Positions 30,242 to 38,939 of a stretch of 64,000 nt of DNA are shown one piece after another; the stretch's first letter is position 1; each line of letters starts with the position of its first letter. Under the pieces are notes generated by a model. That model was not told the DNA's origin. It was given only the letters and a program-made list of their open reading frames with translations, and did not search any database. This DNA is from Candidatus Poribacteria bacterium (GTDB lineage Bacteria > Poribacteria > WGA-4E > WGA-3G): the NCBI GenBank assembly GCA_022827625.1, contig JAJEIE010000025.1:124001-188000 (forward strand), written 5' to 3'. Both the position numbers and the translations under genes were made by a program.

Positions 30242-30470
30242 ACTAAGTTATGTCAAGTAAAAATTGATTTTTTAGGTAGCAGCCTTAGAATTTAAGCGCG
30301 AGTCATCTATAGGGTCTATTGCCAGAATCAGGATTAGGAGAAATCGGGTTAAATCCCTACCGCAAGCGAACAGGAGCACTGAAGGTCAAAAACTTTACAC
30401 ATCCATGTGGGATACAAACTAAAGAACTATGGTAAAATCTAAAAATAAATGGACATTTTCCCCTCCCCTG

Positions 30471-30512
30471 GTAGGCGAGGTTTCTAACCTCGCCGATGCG
30501 GATCGTCCAATT
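30471..30512 (+). repeat. dispersed palindromic repeat GTAGGCGAGGTTTCTAACCTCGCCGATGCGGATCGTCCAATTA
   Basis: arms GGCGAGGTT/AACCTCGCC. Confidence 0.65.
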
Positions 30513-30606
30513 AATTCTAAACTTTACCATAAATCTAAAAAAGGTAGTATAATATTCTGATGGTTGTTTGGATTACCTTCTAAACTCAAACAAAAAGGAG
30601 AATACC

Positions 30607-32451
30607 ATGAAAACGCTGAAAAGGCTCACAACGCCTATTCTTGCATTGCAGTTGTTTTTTGTTGCTGCAACCTACTCTAAAACCTTGTCCGTTAGCGAAA
30701 AGGGAACCGTTCTCGCCGAAACAAATAACTACTCTATAACCATTGAAAACGGAGCAATCACTCATTTCCACAATAAACTTACCCGAGAAACCTACACCCA
30801 AGACAAGTTCAGCTATTCCGCTGCACTGCAAATGAGAAAACGCCGTCTGGAATCAGCAGATGCCCCACCAATCAGAATAAGACAACCATCTCCACTTACA
30901 TGTGAAATTACCTATGGAAACGATGAAGCAGACCTACACCTATTCATCACCATAGACAACAAAACAAACGATCTTTTGATACAACAAAGAGGAATTTCAA
31001 GAAACAGCGGTATCGAATCTACTTCATGGGTGTTCGGACACATTTCAGATACAGCCGTAGATGTCATCGCGCCTATCAAAGGTGGTCAAATCCTCAAACA
31101 CACATACGGGTCCAACTACCCAGGAGGTTGGGAATCACAACTGTTCATTCTTCAAGGACAACGCGGAGGAGCCTTTATCCGTTGTGAAGACAAAAGTTAT
31201 GGATTCAAAGGATTCGAGTATGAAAAATACCAAGATAACAGTTCCACCATTGTTTTTGCCTCATATCCCCACGCCCCCTTTGAAGAACAAAATCAATTTA
31301 TATCTCCCATATGGAAAATCAACGCCTACCAAGGCGACTGGCAAGTTCCAGCACGCCAATATAGAGATTGGATGCACGAAAAACTTCAACCACTCGACCG
31401 AACACAGATGCCATCATGGGTAGATGAAATTAAAGTAATAATAATCCACTCCAAAATAGAACCCGCAATACTACCACATCTAAACCAACTTTTAGATGCA
31501 GAGAAAACCTTGATATACATGCACGCATGGAGACATAGAGGGCATGACGGAGACCTACCAAACTATTCAGCAAGTGCCATAAAGCCCGGTTTCGGTGATT
31601 TTATCAAAGAAGCACACCGCTACGGATTTAAAATAATGGTACATGTGAATATGGTTGGTATCTCACCAGAACACCCGCTCTACACAGAGCTCGAGAAGTA
31701 TCAACTCATCGACCCATGGAATAACGAGAAAAAAGGCTGGTATTGGGAAGACTTAACAAACACATCCCGCCACGCCTACATCAACACCGCTTCACGCGCA
31801 TACAGACAAATGTTTGTTGAAAAACTCAAAAGATTACAAGAAACTTACAATATAGATGCCTTCCACCTCGACATCAGCACTGAAGTTGAAAACGATAAGA
31901 ACGGACGCATTGATGGATTGACAATGGCCGAAGGCAACATCCTCCTCCATCAACAACTCTTAGAAGCAATGCCAGGCATCGTTCTCGGCGGAGAAAGCCT
32001 CCACGAGGTAACATTCCTATACGAAAGTTTTGCACAACGTTGGTGGATTCCACCAACAGCAGAACCACACCCAATCAGTTCGTTCCTATTTTCGTCCTAT
32101 ACCAAACCTTACGGATATTTCATACCAAATCCAGACCGCCACCCCGATGAATATCAGAAATACATCCACGAATACGAAGTATGGGACATCCTACTAACTC
32201 TTCGTGTTTATGACCCATGGGACCTGGAACTAGATAAAACCGAGATGCAAAAACTTCTCCAAGTTGCCAGAGAGCGACAAGGCTGGACTTTCGGGGATGT
32301 GAACGGTGATAGTGTCGTAAATATCCTTGACTTGGTTGTTGTTGCGCAAAACATCGAAACACAACCGTTGGTCAATCAACGTACAGATGTGAACAAGGAT
32401 GGGGTGGTAAACATCCTTGATCTCGTTCTTATCGCAAAACAGATAGGTTGA
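30607..32451 (+). CDS. secreted TIM-barrel glycoside-hydrolase-like protein with C-terminal dockerin type I domain
   Basis: signal peptide; C-terminal GDVNGDSVVNILDLVVVAQNI and TDVNKDGVVNILDLVLIAKQIG. Confidence 0.75.
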   Translation: MKTLKRLTTPILALQLFFVAATYSKTLSVSEKGTVLAETNNYSITIENGAITHFHNKLTRETYTQDKFSYSAALQMRKRRLESADAPPIRIRQPSPLTCEITYGNDEADLHLFITIDNKTNDLLIQQRGISRNSGIESTSWVFGHISDTAVDVIAPIKGGQILKHTYGSNYPGGWESQLFILQGQRGGAFIRCEDKSYGFKGFEYEKYQDNSSTIVFASYPHAPFEEQNQFISPIWKINAYQGDWQVPARQYRDWMHEKLQPLDRTQMPSWVDEIKVIIIHSKIEPAILPHLNQLLDAEKTLIYMHAWRHRGHDGDLPNYSASAIKPGFGDFIKEAHRYGFKIMVHVNMVGISPEHPLYTELEKYQLIDPWNNEKKGWYWEDLTNTSRHAYINTASRAYRQMFVEKLKRLQETYNIDAFHLDISTEVENDKNGRIDGLTMAEGNILLHQQLLEAMPGIVLGGESLHEVTFLYESFAQRWWIPPTAEPHPISSFLFSSYTKPYGYFIPNPDRHPDEYQKYIHEYEVWDILLTLRVYDPWDLELDKTEMQKLLQVARERQGWTFGDVNGDSVVNILDLVVVAQNIETQPLVNQRTDVNKDGVVNILDLVLIAKQIG

Positions 32452-32723
32452 TTCTAACGAGAGGTTTCAATCATAATAAGATCTATTCGTAGTTTCGTAG
32501 AATCTTCATTCCTAACAAAAAGTTGCGCGTGGTGTCCACGACCATGAAATCCCACTTGGAACCGGTTGGATGCTGTGGGGAGGAAGGTTCTTTCTTCGTA
32601 GTCTGCGGCGTTGTTCATTTTCAATCCGACAGTTAGTTGTCCAGCAGACTGTTTATCAATAACCTATGGCACTAATTGATTTGTGTTTTGATAATTCGCT
32701 CAATTGTGATATTATTAAAAACC

Positions 32724-34232
32724 ATGAGAACTCATGCTATTTTACTCGTCTGCGTCGCGTTGTTGCTATCAGGTTGTGGGATATTTGCTACAAAATCGGT
32801 TCAAACCGAATCGTCAACGACTTCTGTAGATCCACTCGGAAAACTACAAGCCAATATTGATGCCGTTTTGCAGGACCCGTTGTTTACGACCGCCAGCATC
32901 GGTATCAAAGTGGTTGCCGTTGAGACAGGAGAAGTGATTTATGAGAAAAACGCCCATAAACTACACCACCCCGCCTCTACAACGAAACTCTTTACAGCAG
33001 CGACTGCTTTAGTGAAACTGGGATCGGACTACCAGTTTGAAACGACCCTCTATACCGATGCCATTGTGAAGGGTGAAGTCCTCGGAAACATTTATCTAAA
33101 AGGCAGGGCTGACCCGGTACTCCAACCTCAAGACCTTGTAAAATTGGGGGATACCTTACTTCAAGTGGGTGTGAAGTCGATACAAGGTAACATCGTTGTT
33201 GATGAAACATATCTCGATGCCGTTTGGGAAGGACCGGGATGGATGCGGGACGATAGACCGCTGTGGATCAGTGCTTTGAGTATCCGAGAAGTCGAACCGA
33301 ATGCAAGCACAATGAGCAGAGCCCGTGCGTGTGGACTTCTCTTGAAAACTGCGCTTATAGAAAAGGGGGTTCACGTGACGGGTGAAATCGTCTCTGGAAC
33401 AGCGCCATCAGATGCGCAGGTCGTTGCTAAGCATCTATCACCTCCACTCGCTGATATTCTCAAATTGATGAACAAACCCAGCGACAATTGGGTTGCTGAA
33501 TTGATTTTCAAGACAATCGGTGCTGAGGTGATGGGTGAACCGGGAACGTGGCAGAAAGGCAGGCAAGCCGTCACTGAATTCCTAAGTGAAATCATAGGCG
33601 AACCACCGTATCGGTTTGTTGACGGTTCTGGACTTTCCCGTTACAATCTCCTAAATACTGAGTTGCTCACAAGTTTGCTCGTCTATATGTATCAGAATTT
33701 TCAGTTAATGCCGGAGTATCTGGCATCACTGCCGGTTGCTGGCGTTGATGGCACTTTAAAAAATCGGATGCAAGGGATGTACGCTGAAAAAGTGTTGCGT
33801 GCGAAGACGGGAACATTGAGTGGGGTTTCGGCACTTGCCGGTTATACTGTCACGGCAGACGATGAAGTCTTTGCGTTCGGCATTCTCATTAGCCACTATG
33901 TCGGGTCACCAGCACTTGCCCGCGGTATTCAGGATAAAATTGGGGATTATTTAACCGGTTTTAGCCGTCGTTCAGAGAAAATAAAGCAACGCTTGGACTT
34001 GCCATCTCAAATTGCAGCAGACGTGGTTTCACCACGCCTAAGTGAGAAAGTGTTGAAAGTAGTCGCTATCCGGTTCTATACCTCAATCAAACCGGGGCGC
34101 GATCTCCGGTGGCGGTGCTCCCACGACAGACTGTCCATCCTTCAGCAACGGCTCCGCATTCCCCCACAAACGACTCCCGTCATGAGCAAGAAGCGGTTCT
34201 GCGGAATATTGGGCAAGATACGCACGCCGTAG
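32724..34232 (+). CDS. dacB: D-alanyl-D-alanine carboxypeptidase/endopeptidase (PBP4 type), 3'-extended
   Basis: lipoprotein signal LLLSGCG; HHPASTTKLFTAA (SxxK), AKTGTLSGVSALAGY (KTG); tail overlaps the convergent gene. Confidence 0.85.
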   Translation: MRTHAILLVCVALLLSGCGIFATKSVQTESSTTSVDPLGKLQANIDAVLQDPLFTTASIGIKVVAVETGEVIYEKNAHKLHHPASTTKLFTAATALVKLGSDYQFETTLYTDAIVKGEVLGNIYLKGRADPVLQPQDLVKLGDTLLQVGVKSIQGNIVVDETYLDAVWEGPGWMRDDRPLWISALSIREVEPNASTMSRARACGLLLKTALIEKGVHVTGEIVSGTAPSDAQVVAKHLSPPLADILKLMNKPSDNWVAELIFKTIGAEVMGEPGTWQKGRQAVTEFLSEIIGEPPYRFVDGSGLSRYNLLNTELLTSLLVYMYQNFQLMPEYLASLPVAGVDGTLKNRMQGMYAEKVLRAKTGTLSGVSALAGYTVTADDEVFAFGILISHYVGSPALARGIQDKIGDYLTGFSRRSEKIKQRLDLPSQIAADVVSPRLSEKVLKVVAIRFYTSIKPGRDLRWRCSHDRLSILQQRLRIPPQTTPVMSKKRFCGILGKIRTP

Positions 34233-34862
34233 GTTGTTCGTGTAGTTCGTCCCGCTACAATGGAAATTGATACTCGTAAATGCGACAATGCTCCCCGCAG
34301 GCACAATCGCAGGCACACCCTTTTCGGGTCCGAAGTATCCGACCATATCGTTGCTACCCTCTTCACGGATATGCTTCACCCACGAGCGAATCCCGATACG
34401 CGAAAACGGCATCACATAAACCGTTCCGTTCTCTTCCGACATATCGTCAAGCGCACACCAACAGGTGAGATACGGCTTGTGGTCAGGGTAGCCGACGTAG
34501 CCAGAGTCCTGATGCCAGCTGAACTTCATCCCCGCTTCCGCACCTTTCACGACGTACTGTTCCCAGAAGAGATACGCCGTATCGCCTAAAGTCGCACGAC
34601 AGACTTCTGCCATCAGATCGCTAAATAGAAACTCACGAAGTTTCGGCTGTTTTCTGAAGCAATTTGAGACGAAGTACCGTTTGTTGCGATGATTGATGCC
34701 GAGGACATCCGTATCCTGACGATCCATCTCAGCATCCATCTGATTGATAAAGGTGCCGCACTCACCGCGGAGCAGTTCCAGCAGCGAATCCGGGATAACG
34801 TTTTCTAAAATGAAATAGCCTTCTTCTTGGAATTGCTGTTTCTGTGCATCGGTTATGTTCAT
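34083..34862 (-). CDS. phytanoyl-CoA dioxygenase (PhyH) family protein
   Basis: FQEEGYFILENVIPDSLLELLR, SWHQDSGYVG (HxD). Confidence 0.88.
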   Translation of the reverse strand: MNITDAQKQQFQEEGYFILENVIPDSLLELLRGECGTFINQMDAEMDRQDTDVLGINHRNKRYFVSNCFRKQPKLREFLFSDLMAEVCRATLGDTAYLFWEQYVVKGAEAGMKFSWHQDSGYVGYPDHKPYLTCWCALDDMSEENGTVYVMPFSRIGIRSWVKHIREEGSNDMVGYFGPEKGVPAIVPAGSIVAFTSINFHCSGTNYTNNLRRAYLAQYSAEPLLAHDGSRLWGNAEPLLKDGQSVVGAPPPEIAPRFD

Positions 34863-34935
34863 ATTTTTTTAATTATTCAGCTTTGCCCTGCCCTTGACTG
34901 TGGGAGGGGTTTGTAACCCTGATTCTTTCGGGCTT

Positions 34936-36072
34936 TTATTCGATATTAACTCGACGAACGACCTGACCGTGGCTCTCCCAATAGGTGTGTTTTCCAGTGA
35001 TATAGTCAGAATCGGCTGCGGGTTGGACGTTTCCTGTCGTGTCAATCGCTCTGGAGACAACGGTATGTTCACCTTTCGATGGGTTGTTCCAATCGAGATG
35101 CCAGATTTTCCACGCGAATTCCGCATCCTCTTCCGGGTCTATCGTCGCTTTTTGCCACGCACCGTCATCAATACGCACTTCGACGGTTTCAATAGGCGCA
35201 CCCCACGCTGCACCGTAGATGCGGTATTTGTCGCTGATACGCGTTACCTTCGCCGCCAACGATTTCAGCTTTGTCCTACCCACGGAAGTCTCCATCCAGA
35301 CCGATTCACCGTCAGGACGTTTTTCTTCACGCATTGTGACATAATCGCGTCCCATGAATCTCCCCATAAATCGGGTGTCTCGGACCTCAATGCGTTTGAG
35401 CCATTTAACGCAGGCGATGCCGTACCAACCCGGCGTAATCAGACGGAGCGGTGCACCATTTGGATGGGGGAGCGGTTCACCGTTCATTTCATAGCAGAGA
35501 AGGTTGATGTCTTGTAACGCGTCTTCAACGGACATGCTTCGGGCAAAGTTCTGGCGCATTTTCACTTCACGTCGTTCCTCTTCACCGACATCGTGTCCGA
35601 AAAAGATAACTTCGATACCGTTTTCTCGGATACCCGCTTCCTTAAGGATGGGTGCAAGCGGTGTGCCTCCCCATTTCGCATTGCCGATGCCACCGGTGAA
35701 CGTCGGGAATCCGTGGTTACCAGAACATTCCAATGTGAAAGTTACGTCTTGCTTCGGGCGCGCTTTGATGTCCTCAATCGTGAGCACCAGCGGATTCTCG
35801 ACCAAACCGCTCACCTCAAGTCGCCACGTCTCAAGATCGACTTCGGGTTTGCCATAGTGTGAGACGTTGAAGAATTCATCATTGGGTGTGATAAAGGAAT
35901 CAAACTCATTCCAATCCAGCAAACCGCGCTCTGAAGGCGGGGTCGGCGGTTGATCTGCGAAAGGGATAAGGACTTCACCTTCGCGGCTTGGGAAGGCGTA
36001 AACTGCCCATGGGCTCAGCAGCAATCCAGTGAGTGTTAAACCGCTCTGCCGCAAAAAATCTCTACGCTCCAT
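34936..36072 (-). CDS. sulfite-oxidase-family molybdopterin oxidoreductase, Tat signal
   Basis: MERRDFLRQSGL; VTFTLECSGNHGFP (Moco Cys), GAPLRLITPGWYGIACVKWLKRIEV. Confidence 0.9.
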   Translation of the reverse strand: MERRDFLRQSGLTLTGLLLSPWAVYAFPSREGEVLIPFADQPPTPPSERGLLDWNEFDSFITPNDEFFNVSHYGKPEVDLETWRLEVSGLVENPLVLTIEDIKARPKQDVTFTLECSGNHGFPTFTGGIGNAKWGGTPLAPILKEAGIRENGIEVIFFGHDVGEEERREVKMRQNFARSMSVEDALQDINLLCYEMNGEPLPHPNGAPLRLITPGWYGIACVKWLKRIEVRDTRFMGRFMGRDYVTMREEKRPDGESVWMETSVGRTKLKSLAAKVTRISDKYRIYGAAWGAPIETVEVRIDDGAWQKATIDPEEDAEFAWKIWHLDWNNPSKGEHTVVSRAIDTTGNVQPAADSDYITGKHTYWESHGQVVRRVNIE

Positions 36073-36180
36073 AGTGCCTGTTCCTAAAAACCTATATTAT
36101 TCCGTGTATATCTATGGAAAGCAATAGATTTTTAGAGGGATCCTACTCCCTTTTACGAACACCGTCGTGTCCTTATCCTA

Positions 36181-36257
36181 TGTGTAATCAGGGTCGTCTG
36201 ACCACGATAGCCAAAAATTACACACGAACTACATACCACAAGGAAACACGTGGTATG
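36181..36257 (-). ncRNA. structured sequence 3' of tnpB (candidate omegaRNA / right-end region)
   Basis: hairpins CATACCAC-10-GTGGTATG (36232-36257), GGTC-4-GACC nested inside TGTGTAAT...ATTACACA (36181-36224). Confidence 0.35.
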
Positions 36258-36264
36258 GTGGAAC

Positions 36265-37431
36265 TCACAAAGCACGGGCGACAGTCTTGATGAATATCCC
36301 ACGTGCGCCGTTCAAATCCCTATCCATACGATCACCTGCCGAGGACTTGATAACCTTTGAACCCCCAAGGTTCCTGATGAGTTCACCCGTCCAAGACACC
36401 GTTTTTGAAGTGTAAGCTTCGCAGACATCAATGACTCGCACACCATATTCCAACGCCTTGTGTTTCAGAAAGGTTTTGAATCTATAGTGTGAGAGTGTGA
36501 GCATCTGCCGAACTGACTTCGTGCGTAATTTCCTCGCGCCTCGCTTCGTCATCTGTTTCGTCTCAAAAGTCGGTAGCAAAATGATGTCAAAGTTCGTTAC
36601 AAGGAAGTGTGCGACTTTCTTATGAAGGTCATCGATCAGATTACGGATTTTGACTTTGATTCTATTCGCAGCTTTACGCAAAGCACGCCGTAGCGGGCGT
36701 TGCTCTCGCGTCGCGCGTGAGTAGAGATTATCGCAGTGTTGACAAAGCCTTTGAATACGGTTGATACACTGCTGACCTAACCAACCGAAGCAATCTTGAG
36801 AGAAAAACGTCAGGAAATCACGGACACCGGGATCAAGTGCCACTATTCTACCGCTTGGTTCTCGCGTCTTTTTCTTCTCAACATAAGGAACGCAAAGGAA
36901 ATACTTTCCGTTTTCCAATATCAGTTGAGAATCCTTGACCTCTGCATCCGTATCGCGTTCTGACACTTTACCTGTTCCTTGAGGTTTCGCTGGCAGCGGT
37001 TCTGCCATCTTCATTTCGTCCAATAACCGCACATAGAATCCATTTTTCTTCAGTGAATCTGCGCGGAGATAAAGCGTCTGCTTACGTTTTCTTGAGCGAA
37101 ATGAAACCTTTTGAAACTCACCTGTTTCTTTGCATTTGACCTTCGCATTCCCGATAGCTTGGCAGGCATCCATCACCGCACCGACTTTTATCTGCCGCGG
37201 CGTTTCGGTGTGCCAAGCGGGAAGCTCATTAAAGACGACAGGAACGAGTCCCTTGAAGTTTTTCGGAGTAGCCTTGTCCGACAACAAGGATACTGCCATA
37301 TTGAAGACATATCTCGAAGTGCCAAACCATCTACGAAGAATCGTTTTCTGTTTCACTGTGGGAAAGATTTCTATCTTCCTTGATTTGGTCACGGTATCGC
37401 CGGAGTCCATACATTCTACAGGAAAAGACAT
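36265..37431 (-). CDS. tnpB: IS607-type TnpB-like RNA-guided nuclease / accessory protein
   Basis: RuvC-like ALDPGVRDF, LPTFETKQM, DRDLNGARGI; start inferred inside the longer listed ORF because its first 120 codons overlap tnpA in another frame. Confidence 0.8.
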   Translation of the reverse strand: MSFPVECMDSGDTVTKSRKIEIFPTVKQKTILRRWFGTSRYVFNMAVSLLSDKATPKNFKGLVPVVFNELPAWHTETPRQIKVGAVMDACQAIGNAKVKCKETGEFQKVSFRSRKRKQTLYLRADSLKKNGFYVRLLDEMKMAEPLPAKPQGTGKVSERDTDAEVKDSQLILENGKYFLCVPYVEKKKTREPSGRIVALDPGVRDFLTFFSQDCFGWLGQQCINRIQRLCQHCDNLYSRATREQRPLRRALRKAANRIKVKIRNLIDDLHKKVAHFLVTNFDIILLPTFETKQMTKRGARKLRTKSVRQMLTLSHYRFKTFLKHKALEYGVRVIDVCEAYTSKTVSWTGELIRNLGGSKVIKSSAGDRMDRDLNGARGIFIKTVARAL

Positions 37432-37936
37432 GGAGAATTGCCAGGAGATCGGCAGTAAGTTCCTCTGTGGGGCTATAAACAGTTTCGTTGAGAACCACGA
37501 CTTCGCCACCGTTTTGTTCGACCAAGAACTGTATGACTTCGCAGCCGAAACGGGCGAGTCGATCCCGATGGGCAACAATAACGCGGAGTTTATCGCCTCG
37601 CAAGATGCGTTCCAATAAGGTTCTAAGCCCTTTTCGTTTGAAGTTGATACCACTTCCGAAGTCTTTGATGATTTCTGCATTCGGGTAGTGTTTCTGCAAG
37701 TAAGCGACTTGGGAGGCAAGATCGGCTGATTGCGATTTTCCACGAACTCGGCAGTATCCAATGGTAGTAATATCTCTTCCGGTTTGTGCATCTATAAAAC
37801 TTTGGACATCATATCTCCGATGCCCGCCTCCTGTTCTTATGCAGGTAATTTCTCCCGCACATTCCATCCTACGCAGATGGTCTACTGTTATTCCGAGCGT
37901 CTGCGCTGCTTCTCGTGGGGATTTATAGTTTTTCAT
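37331..37936 (-). CDS. tnpA: IS607-type serine recombinase (MerR-like HTH + resolvase domain)
   Basis: YKSPREAAQTLGITVDHLRRMECAGEITCIRTGGGHRRYD; GSGINFKRKGLRTLLERILRGD; AHRDRLARFG. Confidence 0.85.
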   Translation of the reverse strand: MKNYKSPREAAQTLGITVDHLRRMECAGEITCIRTGGGHRRYDVQSFIDAQTGRDITTIGYCRVRGKSQSADLASQVAYLQKHYPNAEIIKDFGSGINFKRKGLRTLLERILRGDKLRVIVAHRDRLARFGCEVIQFLVEQNGGEVVVLNETVYSPTEELTADLLAILHVFSCRMYGLRRYRDQIKEDRNLSHSETENDSS

Positions 37937-37960
37937 ACCATAATTATACCGCATAAAATC

Positions 37961-38010
37961 AGGTTTATCACGGTTTATTTAGATTTACCAAGGTTTAGAA
38001 GTGTTTAGAA
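37961..38010. repeat. five tandem 10-bp motifs (AGGTTTAnnA)
   Basis: AGGTTTATCA CGGTTTATTT AGATTTACCA AGGTTTAGAA GTGTTTAGAA. Confidence 0.75.
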
Positions 38011-38058
38011 ACTGCTCCTCATTCTGCCGATAGGGACAGTCTTTGACGGTTTGTTTGT

Positions 38059-38772
38059 TTATCCGTTCATTGCTGCGAGATAGTTGGTGTTTACCTGTTC
38101 CCAATTGATGAGATTCAGCCAAGCGTCAACGTAGTCAGCACGACGGTTCTGGTAGTTGAGATAGTATGCGTGTTCCCAGACATCAAGACCGAGAATAGGG
38201 GTATGTCCCTTCATCAGTGGACTGTCCTGATTTGATGTCGAATAGATTTGCAACTTCTTATTTTCATCAACAACAAGCCATCCCCATCCTGATCCGAAAT
38301 GTGTCTTTGCTGCTTTGGTAAACATCTCGTTTCCGGCATCAAGCGACCCAAATGTTGACTGAATGGCTTCCGCGACTTTCCCAGTCTGTTCACTGCCACC
38401 GGGTTTCATGATACTCCAGAAAAGCGTGTGATTCGCGTGTCCACCGCCGCTATTGATAACAGATTGGCGGAGATGTTCCGGGACCCTATTAATGTTCCGC
38501 AGCATACCCTCAAGGGTCATGTGTTGCAAATCATGACTCCGCGCAATTGCGGCGTTGAGTTTATTGATATACCCTTGATGATGTTTTCCGTGGTGGATCT
38601 CCATTGTGCGTTTGTCAATATGGGGTTCAAGTGCGTCGTAAGCATAGGGAAGTGGTGGTAGGGTCTGACCTGCCTGATGGTCATGCTGACCATATGCACG
38701 CAGCGGACTGTTAGCGAGAAGAATCCCTGCCAATGCTGTGCTGCCTTGAATTAAAAAATTTCTACGATTCAT
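38059..38772 (-). CDS. Fe/Mn superoxide dismutase with Tat-like signal
   Basis: MNRRNFLIQGSTALAG; LPPLPYAYDALEPHIDKRTMEIHHGKHHQGYINKLN; DVWEHAYYLNYQNRRADYV. Confidence 0.92.
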   Translation of the reverse strand: MNRRNFLIQGSTALAGILLANSPLRAYGQHDHQAGQTLPPLPYAYDALEPHIDKRTMEIHHGKHHQGYINKLNAAIARSHDLQHMTLEGMLRNINRVPEHLRQSVINSGGGHANHTLFWSIMKPGGSEQTGKVAEAIQSTFGSLDAGNEMFTKAAKTHFGSGWGWLVVDENKKLQIYSTSNQDSPLMKGHTPILGLDVWEHAYYLNYQNRRADYVDAWLNLINWEQVNTNYLAAMNG

Positions 38773-38939
38773 GAGTGCGTTCTCCTTGTCCAGCTGTTTT
38801 GGGCAGCATTTTAGCAGAAATTATCGGTTCGTGTCAAGATAAATTTCGGTTGATTTTGGCAGAGAGATATGGTATTTTGATTATGGCGTACATACAAGGA
38901 TAACAAAAATCTCTGTATCGGAGACATTGAAAGCAATTG

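Larger units (their letters stand above)
36100..38020 (-). mobile_element. IS607-family-like insertion sequence (approximate bounds)
   Basis: tnpA serine recombinase with MerR-like HTH plus tnpB; tandem motifs upstream of tnpA; exact ends not determined. Confidence 0.7.

Noticed and set aside
36265-37791. 508-aa ORF as a single TnpB protein
   Set aside because: The first ~120 codons overlap tnpA in another frame and do not resemble TnpB; start placed near 37431 or 37410.
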